Assembly (NCBI GenBank): GCA_900549485.1
Contig: UROG01000004.1
Span: 17,877-81,876, forward strand
Direction of reading: 5' to 3'
Origin: an uncultured Eubacteriales bacterium
Lineage (GTDB): Bacteria; Bacillota; Clostridia; Oscillospirales; Oscillospiraceae
Length of the DNA: 64,000 bases
Shown here: positions 16,127 through 23,828 of the stretch, piece by piece
How positions within the stretch are numbered: position 1 is the first letter of the stretch
How the letters are laid out: every line of letters starts with the position of its first letter
The notes under the pieces: generated by a model
Told to the model about the DNA's origin: nothing
The model's input: only the letters and a program-made list of their open reading frames with translations
Database searches by the model: none
Position numbers and translations under genes: made by a program

Positions 16127-17233
16127 ATGAAAGAAAAATCGGATTCCTTGCAGGCTCTGCGCTCTGCCGCCTGCCTTGCTGTGTTTCTCAATCACTGCTA
16201 TGTCGGAAACGTCGTCGAATGGGGCGTATCCGTGTTCTTTGTCATGTCCGGCTTCCTGCTGAGTGCCGGACGTCTCGGCAAGGGCGGCGCTTTGCCGCTC
16301 TCCCCGCTTGAAAGTCTGCGCTTTGCATGGGGAAAGATCAGAAAGCTTTACCCCATCTATATCATTACCATGCTGCCCATTCTTGCGCTGAATGTCTATA
16401 ACGCTTTTGCCGCATCCACCGGATTCGGCGATATCGCAAAGGAGCTTTTGTTGTCGCTGCTGCTCATTCAGTCCTGGTTTCCGGCGCACTGCATGGCATT
16501 CAACGGAGTGGCCTGGTATCTCTCCACGGCGTTTTTTCTCTATTTCTGCTTCCCATACATAATGCGTCTTGTTTCGCGTTTTCGCGGAAAAGCCTCCGCC
16601 TTTTCTGCGATAGTCCTGCTTCTTGCCGTCGAAGCCGCTTTGTCGTTTCTTTCCCCGTCATTTCCGCGTATGTTCCCCTCGCTTTTCCCGACAGGCGCCG
16701 GAGAGGATTTTGAACTGTGGTTCACCTATATTTTCCCCGTTTTCCGGCTTATTGATTTTTCCCTCGGCTGCATCACGGGTTATATTTTCTTTATGCGGAA
16801 CAAAGAGGAAAGAAATTCCGTCATAACCGCGATCGATATAGCTACGGCGGCGCTGTTTGCGCTTTCGATCGCCATATACCGCACTGCCGACGCTCTTCCG
16901 GGAAGCAGCGCATATAAGCACACCCTTGTTTTCTCTCCGTTTGCGTTGCTCTGCGTATACTGCTTTGCGCTTGGCAAAGGCGCTCTGCCGAGACTGCTTA
17001 CCGGTAAAGTCAGCGTATACCTCGGCGACATCAGCAGCTCCTTCTACCTCATACATCAGGATGTCATCCGCATTCTCTTTATGCTTTTGGGCTGCACGCC
17101 GCTCTCTTTTTCCGCAGTCAGAGCCGTACTCATTCCGCTCTCCTTTATTCTGACCGTTTTCGCCGCATGGCTGTATAAACGCATCGCGCCGCCCTGCAAA
17201 AAACTCTGCGAGGCTTTTTCCCGGCAGTCTTGA
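16127..17233 (+). CDS. Membrane acyltransferase, acyltransferase-3 family
   Basis: A 368-residue protein with about ten hydrophobic helices. The N-terminal LQALRSAACLAVFLNHC and the stretch WGVSVFFVMSGFLLSAG are the family-3 acyltransferase signature (PF01757); the family normally has the catalytic His in the first region. Such enzymes acetylate or otherwise acylate surface polysaccharides or peptidoglycan. The ATG at 16127 follows AAAGGG with a 9-base spacer. It is transcribed alone from a strong promoter. A second member of the family is at 44459-45544. Confidence 0.88.
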   Translation: MKEKSDSLQALRSAACLAVFLNHCYVGNVVEWGVSVFFVMSGFLLSAGRLGKGGALPLSPLESLRFAWGKIRKLYPIYIITMLPILALNVYNAFAASTGFGDIAKELLLSLLLIQSWFPAHCMAFNGVAWYLSTAFFLYFCFPYIMRLVSRFRGKASAFSAIVLLLAVEAALSFLSPSFPRMFPSLFPTGAGEDFELWFTYIFPVFRLIDFSLGCITGYIFFMRNKEERNSVITAIDIATAALFALSIAIYRTADALPGSSAYKHTLVFSPFALLCVYCFALGKGALPRLLTGKVSVYLGDISSSFYLIHQDVIRILFMLLGCTPLSFSAVRAVLIPLSFILTVFAAWLYKRIAPPCKKLCEAFSRQS

Positions 17234-17272
17234 CTTTTTTCTTTGTAAGTGTACTGCCGCATATACTTTTTC

Positions 17273-17301
17273 TTGCATTTTGCATTATATTATGGTAAAC
17301 T
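17273..17301 (+). promoter_or_regulatory. Possible promoter of srtB
   Basis: TTGCAT (17273-17278) and TAAACT (17296-17301) are spaced by 17 bases in an AT-rich gap before srtB. Both boxes match the consensus only at four of six positions. Confidence 0.35.
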
Positions 17302-17330
17302 AAATTATCAAAAACCGATGGAGGTTTAAA

Positions 17331-18158
17331 ATGAAAAACACTGCAAAAGTTATACTGATCATTGTGCTTGCGGTATGTGTGGGTCTGTTCGTGTACAGCG
17401 GTCTTAATCTTATCAAAATCAACAAGGAATACAAAGAAGCCAGAGATTATTATGACGAGCTGAGCGAAACCTATGTCTCCGTCGCGCAGGAGCCGGAGAA
17501 AGATACCACATCCGACGCGGTCGAGGTCGATGAAAGCGCCGCGGATAAGGAGGTCTGCCCCATCACGGTCGATTTCAACAATCTGCTTGCTACGAACAAG
17601 GATGTCTGCGCATGGATATACTCTCCCGACACTGTCATCAACTATGTCGTGGTTCAGGGCGAGGACAACAACAATTACCTGCACCACAAGCTTGACGGCA
17701 CATACAATGCAAGCGGCACACTGTTCATCGACTGCGAATGCAGCCCCAACTTCTCCGGTGCAAACACCATTATCTACGGTCACAATATGAAGGACGGCTC
17801 CATGTTCGCTTCCCTGCACAACTATGTTGACCAGAGCTATTACGATGCGCACCCGATAATGTACATCAGCACTCCCGCCGGTGATTATAAGCTTGAGATA
17901 TTCTCCTGCTTCACCTGCGATTTCGACGCTGATACCTATACGCTTTCGTTTGCAAGCGAGGCGGAATACAGCGCTTTCCTCAACAAGATGGTTTCTCAGT
18001 CCAACGTAAAAACAAACGTCTCCGTTGATTCAAGCGAGCGTATAGTCACTCTCTCCACCTGCACTTACGAATATGACAACGCAAGATACGTTGTCATGGG
18101 CAAGCTTGTCCCGATAGGTACGGAATCCGTTACCCCTCCCGAGGTTCCCCAGGCCTGA
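17331..18158 (+). CDS. srtB: Class B sortase
   Basis: A 275-residue transpeptidase anchored by an N-terminal helix (about residues 5-23). The catalytic triad is visible: His151 in IIYGHNMKDG, Cys244 in TLSTCTYEY and Arg252 in DNARYVVMGKL, which together with the overall spacing indicate class B. Sortases join surface proteins to the cell wall. No protein with an obvious C-terminal sorting signal was seen in the window, so its substrates are elsewhere. It is monocistronic, with a good terminator directly after the stop codon. The start follows GGAGGTTTAAA. Confidence 0.93.
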   Translation: MKNTAKVILIIVLAVCVGLFVYSGLNLIKINKEYKEARDYYDELSETYVSVAQEPEKDTTSDAVEVDESAADKEVCPITVDFNNLLATNKDVCAWIYSPDTVINYVVVQGEDNNNYLHHKLDGTYNASGTLFIDCECSPNFSGANTIIYGHNMKDGSMFASLHNYVDQSYYDAHPIMYISTPAGDYKLEIFSCFTCDFDADTYTLSFASEAEYSAFLNKMVSQSNVKTNVSVDSSERIVTLSTCTYEYDNARYVVMGKLVPIGTESVTPPEVPQA

Positions 18159-18163
18159 TAACT

Positions 18164-18201
18164 AAAAGCTCATCCCGCAAACACAGCCGGGATGAGCTTT
18201 T
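18164..18201 (+). terminator. Rho-independent terminator of srtB
   Basis: AAAAGCTCATCCCG (18164-18177) pairs perfectly with CGGGATGAGCTTTT (18188-18201), followed by further T residues. It starts six bases after the srtB stop. Confidence 0.9.
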
Positions 18202-18229
18202 TTAATCTTGTCAGAGCGTCTCAACAAGG

Positions 18230-18280
18230 TTCATTATAGTCAAAACCTCCGGCTCAGCCGGAGGTTTTGACTATAATGAA
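18230..18280. terminator. Bidirectional terminator with a 24-bp perfect stem
   Basis: The arms 18230-18253 and 18257-18280 are perfect inverted repeats with only three bases between them. The core AAAACCTCCGGC / GCCGGAGGTTTT is a classical two-way terminator between srtB (plus strand) and secG (minus strand). The outer 12 bp, TTCATTATAGTC / GACTATAATGAA, extend it well beyond what termination needs. Confidence 0.85.
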
Positions 18281-18291
18281 TATTAATAAAA

Positions 18292-18528
18292 TCAGATCAG
18301 GTTGAGAACAAGGGTGAGGAGCGCAAACGCAAGCGCGAACCACTTGGTAGCCTTTGCAAGCTTGGCATCCAGAGTTTTCGCCTTTCCCTTGGAGAAGAAT
18401 GTGTCCGCGCCGCCGCCGACAGCACCGGAAAGACCGGCGCTCTTACCGCTCTGCATAAGCACGATAACGGTTACGGCAAGACCGGAAAGAACCTGAAGAA
18501 TGGTGAAAATGAGCTTGAGAGTAGACAT
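18292..18528 (-). CDS. secG: Preprotein translocase subunit SecG
   Basis: A 78-residue protein with two hydrophobic helices around the conserved VIVLMQSGKSAGLSGAVGGG and DTFFSKGKAKTLD, which define SecG. It is the accessory subunit of the SecYEG membrane channel. The start follows AAAGGATTGAAATAA. It is monocistronic: its own promoter lies at 18572-18600 and a terminator follows the gene. Confidence 0.95.
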   Translation of the reverse strand: MSTLKLIFTILQVLSGLAVTVIVLMQSGKSAGLSGAVGGGADTFFSKGKAKTLDAKLAKATKWFALAFALLTLVLNLI

Positions 18529-18571
18529 TTATTTCAATCCTTTCGATGTAATGCAAAATAACAGCTTACTG

Positions 18572-18600
18572 AGTATATCATATCCCGACAGGCAATTCAA
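18572..18600 (-). promoter_or_regulatory. Predicted promoter of secG (extended -10)
   Basis: On the minus strand TTGAAT (18595-18600) and TATACT (18572-18577) are spaced by 17 bases, with TG one base before the -10 box, giving an extended -10 element. Confidence 0.6.
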
Positions 18601-18735
18601 GAGCTATTTTTCTTTTTTCGCGCAAATTCTGCGGGGCTGTCAGCAGGAGATTATATTCAGGTACTTTCGCTTTTGGCTTTTGATTATCTCTGCCGTCAAC
18701 GGCGTCATTCCGTTTTTCTCCATACGCGCAAGCTG
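18601..18735. other. Gap between deoC end and secG promoter
   Basis: I see no gene, clear terminator or repeat here. An 80-codon plus-strand frame crosses it but has no ribosome-binding site and overlaps the secG promoter. Confidence 0.5.
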
Positions 18736-19434
18736 TCAGTAGGTTTTTTCACCGGTTTCTTCCGCAGGCGCGCTTTCGCCCTTTTCCATTTCAATAGCCA
18801 GCTTCACAATGCGGCTCGTCCCGAGTCTGTCCGCGCCAAGTGCAATGAAATCCTCCGCGTCCTTTATGCTGGAAATGCCGCCCGCCGCCTTTACCCTGAG
18901 CGCGGCTGCGCTGTTTTCGCGCAGCAGCCTGACATCCTCACGCGTAGCGCCGCCCTTTGAGAAGCCGGTGGAGGTCTTTATATAATCTGCGCCGCTTTCG
19001 GAAACTATCCCGCACATCATTATTTTTTCCTCATCGGTAAGCAGGCAGCACTCGATTATCACCTTGAGCACCTGCCCGACAGTGACCTTGCGGATGGCCC
19101 TTATCTCCTTGCCTATTGCATCCCACTGCTTGTCCTTGACCATGGAGAGATTAATGACCATGTCTATCTCATCCGCACCGTTCTTCACGGCATCCTCCGC
19201 CTCAAAAACCTTCGCGGCGGTCGTCATATAGCCGTTGGGGAAGCCGATAACGGTGCATATTTTCATTCTGTCGCCCACATAGCGCTTCGCGCCGTAAACA
19301 TGGCACGGCGGGATGCAGACGCTTGCGCAGTCATATTTTATCGCCTGATCGCAAAGCGTGCGTATCTCGGCGGCGGTGCAGTCTGTCCTGAGCAGGGTAT
19401 GGTCGCATTTTTTCAGAATATCGCTTATTTCCAT
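18736..19434 (-). CDS. deoC: Deoxyribose-phosphate aldolase
   Basis: A 232-residue class I aldolase that splits 2-deoxyribose 5-phosphate into glyceraldehyde 3-phosphate and acetaldehyde. The Schiff-base lysine is Lys153 in YIKTSTGF. Asp91 (DEIDMVINL) and Lys182 (RVKAAGG) are the other catalytic residues of the family. It is transcribed alone, though pyrimidine-nucleoside phosphorylase, another deoxynucleoside-catabolic enzyme, lies 2 kb away. The start follows AAGGAGACAATAAA. Confidence 0.96.
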   Translation of the reverse strand: MEISDILKKCDHTLLRTDCTAAEIRTLCDQAIKYDCASVCIPPCHVYGAKRYVGDRMKICTVIGFPNGYMTTAAKVFEAEDAVKNGADEIDMVINLSMVKDKQWDAIGKEIRAIRKVTVGQVLKVIIECCLLTDEEKIMMCGIVSESGADYIKTSTGFSKGGATREDVRLLRENSAAALRVKAAGGISSIKDAEDFIALGADRLGTSRIVKLAIEMEKGESAPAEETGEKTY

Positions 19435-19479
19435 TTTATTGTCTCCTTATATATTTTCTTTATTTCATTAACCGAGGTG

Positions 19480-19508
19480 ATTATACATTTTTTCGCAGTC
19501 ATATTCAA
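19480..19508 (-). promoter_or_regulatory. Predicted sigma-A promoter of deoC
   Basis: On the minus strand TTGAAT (19503-19508) and a perfect TATAAT (19480-19485) are spaced by 17 bases. Confidence 0.65.
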
Positions 19509-19559
19509 GTCTCCGCCGTGAATAGATTTAACTATCTTCACTTAAAGGATGGGACATGG

Positions 19560-20207
19560 ATGGACATTACATCTGAAAACAACAGCGTACTTCTCTGCGG
19601 AAACATGGCCGATAAGCCGCGCTATTCTCATTCGAGCCGCGGGCAGGATTTTTACAGTTTTCCGCTTGAAATTCCGCGTCTTTCCGGAAATTATGACGTT
19701 CTGAACATTCTGGCAAGACCCGCTCTGCTGGAAAATGCCCGCGTGGAAAGCGGGGATAAGCTTTTTATCAGCGGTCAGCTGAGAACCTTCAATAACCGAA
19801 AAAACGAAGGCGCAAAGCTCATCATCACGGTTTTCGCAAACCAATTGCAGCTGACCGGCGACGAATACAGGAACAGCATAATCCTTCACGGCACACTCTG
19901 CAAAAAGCCGAACCTGAGATGCACCCCGATGGGCAGAGATATCTGCGATATGATGCTTGCGGTAAACCGGCGCTACGGCAGATCGGATTATATACCCTGC
20001 ATTTGCTGGGGCAACCGTGCAAGAGCCGCCGCCGAATGGGACGTCGGCACTAAGCTTGACATCGAAGGGCGAATACAAAGCCGCAAGTACATAAAGCTCA
20101 TCGACTCAGTCGCCCATGAGAAAACAGCCTATGAGGTATCCGTAACGGAAGTACGCGAGGTAAGCTCTGACAGCAAATATTATGTAAACAATATTCTGTG
20201 TACTTAA
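19560..20207 (+). CDS. ssb: SSB-like protein with two OB folds
   Basis: A 215-residue protein made of two single-strand-binding-type OB folds in tandem. The first spans about residues 8-105 (VLLCGNMADKPRYSHSSRG opens it) and the second about 115-200 (IILHGTLCKKPNLRCTPMG, then DYIPCICWGNRARAAAEWDVG, which strongly resembles bacterial SSB). It lacks the acidic C-terminal tip of the main replication SSB, ending YYVNNILCT. The ATG at 19560 follows AAAGGA; an upstream GTG at 19518 is less likely. Accessory SSBs of this kind occur in clostridia; the role here is not clear. Confidence 0.75.
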   Translation: MDITSENNSVLLCGNMADKPRYSHSSRGQDFYSFPLEIPRLSGNYDVLNILARPALLENARVESGDKLFISGQLRTFNNRKNEGAKLIITVFANQLQLTGDEYRNSIILHGTLCKKPNLRCTPMGRDICDMMLAVNRRYGRSDYIPCICWGNRARAAAEWDVGTKLDIEGRIQSRKYIKLIDSVAHEKTAYEVSVTEVREVSSDSKYYVNNILCT

Positions 20208-20237
20208 TTATGTATATTCGTTGTCCTTTCGGCAAGC

Positions 20238-21371
20238 TCAGCCTATCGTCTGCGTAAGCGACTGACCGCAGGTTAGGCATATGCTTACCGAAGTGCCGGG
20301 AACGTCAATGGTAGGCGGCACATACGACACGCAGAACCATTCGTGAACATGGGCGCAGTATCCCGTCCCGTGCAGCTTGCCGTCGCAGAGATAGCCAAGG
20401 CAGTTTCTGCACTTCCCGTGTTCGATATCCGAAACACGGCAATGCCCGGCAATTCCGCAGTCTGCAACGGCATGATTTTCATCATACTCCGCACTGCATC
20501 TATAATGGCCGCATGGGGCAAGATGTATCGCACCGGCCGTATTTTCCCCGCATTGCGGGCATATGCTTCCGACCGTCAGATCCTCCCCGTTGGTCACGAC
20601 CCTGAAGCTCAGGGACGCTATGCCCGCGTTCATGCCGTTTGAATAGTTCAAGACCGCACGGCCCTCGCCGACGGCACTGATCTCTGCCGCGCCGGCAGCG
20701 CAGACGACCTCCGGCGCGGTGGATACGACGGTATAGCCGTCGGGGGCTTTGAGCGTCTGCCTGACGGCGGTAAGCGTACCGTCTTCATCCTCGCGGAGGA
20801 AAAAGCTGTTGGACAGGCACACTGCCGGCGCATACTCCGTGCTGCCGAACAGCGCGGCATATTTTTCGGTGCAGCGCTGCTTTATTTCCCCGTGTACGGC
20901 GGTTCCGTCCTTCAGCACGGACAGTCCGCCGGAATCGCGCCGCACCTCATAATCGTAAGAAGTCTCCGGATCCTGCGCGTATTCCACACGCAGATCCTGA
21001 TTTTTCTTTTCGCCCGACGTGCCGGAGATATATGATCCGGTGAAGCCGCCGGACGCGTCAAAATCCGCGCCTGAAACTGACCTTCCGTCCGCGAACATAA
21101 GTATTCTTGCCTCACGGCCGCACGAGAAAAAACCTTTCAGCGTTATCTCTCCGCCGGTATATATGTGCAGGCTGTCCGCGTCCCGTCTAAGCTCATCGAC
21201 GGCGGAAAGATAAAAATCCGCCGTATAGCTCAGCCCGTTATCCGCATCAATGAACACCATCTGCCCGCTTTCCGCCCGCTCTATATGCTCCATCGCAAAG
21301 GCGGCGCAGTGCGGCAGCATCAGCGCCATGAACAGAATTGCCGTTAATTGCCTGAACCGGATACGCCTCAA
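20238..21371 (-). CDS. Secreted protein with cysteine-rich C-terminus, unknown function
   Basis: I do not recognise this 377-residue protein. It begins with a basic stretch and a hydrophobic helix (LTAILFMALMLPHCAAFA) that look like a signal peptide. The middle is beta-rich. The last 110 residues hold about a dozen cysteines in pairs: CPQCGEN, CGHYRC, CGIAGHC, CRNCLGYLC and finally CLTCGQS, suggesting metal-binding or disulfide knuckles. The start is probably the TTG at 21371, placed after TTGGAGGTGA. It follows pdp by 31 bases and may be co-transcribed with it. Confidence 0.6.
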   Translation of the reverse strand: MRRIRFRQLTAILFMALMLPHCAAFAMEHIERAESGQMVFIDADNGLSYTADFYLSAVDELRRDADSLHIYTGGEITLKGFFSCGREARILMFADGRSVSGADFDASGGFTGSYISGTSGEKKNQDLRVEYAQDPETSYDYEVRRDSGGLSVLKDGTAVHGEIKQRCTEKYAALFGSTEYAPAVCLSNSFFLREDEDGTLTAVRQTLKAPDGYTVVSTAPEVVCAAGAAEISAVGEGRAVLNYSNGMNAGIASLSFRVVTNGEDLTVGSICPQCGENTAGAIHLAPCGHYRCSAEYDENHAVADCGIAGHCRVSDIEHGKCRNCLGYLCDGKLHGTGYCAHVHEWFCVSYVPPTIDVPGTSVSICLTCGQSLTQTIG

Positions 21372-21402
21372 CCGTCTCACCTCCAAGCGCGGTGTGCAGC
21401 CA

Positions 21403-22707
21403 TCACATGACGACCTGTTTGATAATGCTCCCCTTTTCGACCTTGTCCTCGCTCATCACGAAGCAGTCTCTCAGCTCCTGCGCGGCGCTCCGGGCGCTGC
21501 TCTCGTCTGCGGCGTGGAGATAGGCAAGCACATCGCCCTTTTCCACCCTGTCGCCGACCTTTCTGCAGAAGATTATGCCGACGGACAGATCAATGCTGCT
21601 TTCCTTTGTGACGCGGCCGCCGCCGAGACGCATTGAGACAAGTCCGGTCTTTTCGGCCTTGATATGCTTTATATAACCGGCGTTTTCCGCCGTCACGGGA
21701 TAGACAAGCTTTGCCGCAGGCAGTGCGGACGTGTCATAGACGTCCCGGCGCTGTCCTCCCTGCCCCTCTACAAGGTCGGCAAGCTTTGCAAGCGCGGTGC
21801 CGTCCGCTATGGTTTTTCTGAGCATCTTCCTGCCCTCGTCAAGACTTCCGGCAATGCCGCTCAGATGCAGAATAGCCGAGCCGAGAGCAAGACACACCTC
21901 CAGAAGGTCATTCTCCGTCTCGCCCTTGAGGACGGATATCGCCTCCTTGACCTCAAGCGCGTTGCCGACGGCGCTTCCGAGGGGCTGATCCATATCGGTA
22001 ATAATAGCCGCGCACTTTTTGCCTGCGCCCTTGCCTATCCTCGTCATGGCATGGGCAAGCTCCGCCGCATCCTGCTCCGTCTTCATGAAAGCGCCGTCGC
22101 CGCACTTGACGTCGAGTACGATGACATCAGCGCCCGCGGCAAGCTTCTTTGACATTATAGAGCTTGAAATAAGCGGGATACTCGGCACCGTGCCGGTCAC
22201 GTCGCGCAGGGCATAGAGCTTTTTGTCCGCAGGATCAATATCTGCGGTCTGTCCGATGATGGCAATGCCGAGGGTGTTGACGTTATTATAAAACTGCTTC
22301 TCATCGAGCGCCGTGGAAAAGCCCGGAAAGCTTTCAAGCTTGTCTATCGTGCCGCCGGTGAAGCCGAGGCCGCGTCCGGACATCTTGGCGATCTTCACGC
22401 CGCACGCGGCGACCATCGGGCAAAGCACAAGACTTGTCTTATCTCCGACGCCGCCGGTAGAATGTTTATCCGCCTTGACGCCCTTTATGGCGCTCAGGTC
22501 AATAACATCCCCGGAATTCATCATGGACAGGGTAAGGTCAAGCGTTTCCTGATCGTTCATGCCCCGGAAAAGGATCGCCATACACATGGCGGACATCTGA
22601 TAATCGGGTATCACATCCGCCGTATAGTTTTTTATCATAAATTCGATTTCTTCTTTTGTGAGGACGCCGCCGTCACGCTTTTTCGCAATAAGCTCGTTCA
22701 TCTGCAT
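21403..22707 (-). CDS. pdp: Pyrimidine-nucleoside phosphorylase
   Basis: A 434-residue enzyme that phosphorolyses uridine, thymidine or deoxyuridine to base and (deoxy)ribose 1-phosphate. KADKHSTGGVGDKTSLVL near residue 80 is the thymidine/pyrimidine phosphorylase signature and binds phosphate. GRGLGFTGGTIDKLES and ALRDVTGTVPSIPLISSSIM complete the active site. The length matches the Gram-positive Pdp family. Its product feeds DeoC (18736-19434) after isomerisation by a phosphopentomutase, which is not in the window. The start follows GGAGG. Confidence 0.95.
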   Translation of the reverse strand: MQMNELIAKKRDGGVLTKEEIEFMIKNYTADVIPDYQMSAMCMAILFRGMNDQETLDLTLSMMNSGDVIDLSAIKGVKADKHSTGGVGDKTSLVLCPMVAACGVKIAKMSGRGLGFTGGTIDKLESFPGFSTALDEKQFYNNVNTLGIAIIGQTADIDPADKKLYALRDVTGTVPSIPLISSSIMSKKLAAGADVIVLDVKCGDGAFMKTEQDAAELAHAMTRIGKGAGKKCAAIITDMDQPLGSAVGNALEVKEAISVLKGETENDLLEVCLALGSAILHLSGIAGSLDEGRKMLRKTIADGTALAKLADLVEGQGGQRRDVYDTSALPAAKLVYPVTAENAGYIKHIKAEKTGLVSMRLGGGRVTKESSIDLSVGIIFCRKVGDRVEKGDVLAYLHAADESSARSAAQELRDCFVMSEDKVEKGSIIKQVVM

Positions 22708-22760
22708 AGTAATTACCTCCGGATTTGTTTTTGTTTTTCTATATTATCTGATATTAGTTG

Positions 22761-22789
22761 ATTATACATTATTTTCCATTGTTTCTCAA
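22761..22789 (-). promoter_or_regulatory. Predicted sigma-A promoter of pdp
   Basis: On the minus strand TTGAGA (22784-22789) and a perfect TATAAT (22761-22766) are spaced by 17 bases. The -35 box overlaps the stop codon of the upstream gene. Confidence 0.7.
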
Positions 22790-23265
22790 TAGCGGAAAAG
22801 CATATATCCGCGCCCGTTGATCATTTTTATTCTGTTTTTCGCCCTGCCGCCGCGGATATCTGCGGGCAGGGCAATAATATCGCTGATGCCGTCGTTTGCG
22901 GCAAGGCTTCCGTCCGCTCTTTCTATCCATACAAGCGCGCCGTTTTCAATTGTCTTTCTCTCTCTGTTATCTCTTTTTTCGTCGGTTCGTCTTGCTTCAG
23001 CGGCTTTTACGCCGTTTTCGGCGGCGTACTCTATATGCGGCAGCTCCTTCATGGCGCTTCGGCTGAGCTTCTTTTCAAAAAGCACATATCCGTCCCGGCT
23101 CTCCGCCACGCCGAGCCGGTATTCCCTGCCGTCCCCGCAGACACTGATGCGGAGTATGCTATCCTCTATTCCCTCCGCCTCAACACGCAGAACGGTATAT
23201 ATCCCGCTCTCCTCCGCGCTGAGCTTCCCGCACGGTCTTCCTTTATAATAAAACGGATATTCCAT
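22786..23265 (-). CDS. Hypothetical protein (159 aa)
   Basis: I do not recognise this protein. It is hydrophilic, has no signal peptide or membrane helix, and seems beta-rich, with MEYPFYYKGRPCGKLSAEES at the start and IRGGRAKNRIKMINGRGYML near the end. A charged stretch KAAEARRTDEKRDNRERK separates two halves of similar size. It sits between the mazF terminator and the pdp promoter and may be monocistronic. No role can be inferred. Confidence 0.6.
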   Translation of the reverse strand: MEYPFYYKGRPCGKLSAEESGIYTVLRVEAEGIEDSILRISVCGDGREYRLGVAESRDGYVLFEKKLSRSAMKELPHIEYAAENGVKAAEARRTDEKRDNRERKTIENGALVWIERADGSLAANDGISDIIALPADIRGGRAKNRIKMINGRGYMLFRY

Positions 23266-23288
23266 TCACTCACCGCCCAAGAAAAAAT

Positions 23289-23314
23289 GACCCGCTCAAT
23301 TATATGAGCGGGTC
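23289..23314 (-). terminator. Rho-independent terminator after mazF
   Basis: On the minus strand GACCCGCTCA pairs with TGAGCGGGTC around a 6-base loop, followed by ATTTTTTC. It ends mazF transcription just before the next gene begins. Confidence 0.85.
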
Positions 23315-23371
23315 TGCCGGTCAGAGAACCGTTGTCCCCTGCCGGTAAAAAAAGTCCGAATTTTTTTGTTA

Positions 23372-23719
23372 TTACATCACGCCGAGACCGAAGCTCACCG
23401 CAAGAGCGTTGTCCACGGCGCTCATTGTTCCCTCGTCAAGTCTCCCCATCCGCTCCCGCAGACGGGATTTGTCAAGCGTCCTTATCTGCTCAAGCAGAAT
23501 AACGCTGTTTCTGTTGAGTCCCACGCTTTTCGCCTCAAGCTCAATATGCGTGGGCAATCGGGCTTTGCCGATCTGACTTGTGATCGCGGCGGCTATGACC
23601 GTGGGCGAATGTTTGTTGCCCGTATCGTTCTGGACGATCAGCACAGGACGCATCCCGCCCTGCTCACTGCCAACCACGGGAGACAAATCGGCGTAATAGA
23701 TATCTCCTCGTCTGACCAT
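23372..23719 (-). CDS. mazF: MazF/EndoA-family endoribonuclease toxin
   Basis: A 115-residue protein of the PemK/MazF family. MVRRGDIYYADLSPVVGSEQ, GGMRPVLIVQND and KHSPTVIAAAIT closely match Gram-positive EndoA/MazF toxins, which cut mRNA at short sequences such as UACAU. The basic and polar active-site positions of the family (Arg in the N-terminal GDI loop region and Thr in the TVIAAAIT strand) seem kept. Upstream, where ndoAI/mazE would be expected, lie 109 bases without an antitoxin frame and then the SDR gene. The ATG at 23719 is preferred over a GTG at 23728. Confidence 0.9.
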   Translation of the reverse strand: MVRRGDIYYADLSPVVGSEQGGMRPVLIVQNDTGNKHSPTVIAAAITSQIGKARLPTHIELEAKSVGLNRNSVILLEQIRTLDKSRLRERMGRLDEGTMSAVDNALAVSFGLGVM

Positions 23720-23750
23720 GTGTTTCACACTCCGTGAAAATAATAGCCCA

Positions 23751-23765
23751 TTACATAATATGTAA
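23751..23765. promoter_or_regulatory. Palindrome upstream of mazF
   Basis: TTACATAATATGTAA is a perfect palindrome around a central A, 32 bases before the mazF start. It could be an operator. It also contains UACAU-like sequence, the reported cleavage motif of the Bacillus and Staphylococcus MazF enzymes, in the mazF leader RNA. Confidence 0.35.
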
Positions 23766-23828
23766 CAGCACTATCATTTTCCCACGCTGAGGAGAATTTT
23801 ATTCATATACGGCGCGTTCCTGACGGCA

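Noticed and set aside
18500..18742. 80-codon plus-strand frame overlapping secG start and deoC end
   Set aside because: It covers the secG promoter and ribosome-binding site, and its start lies inside secG.
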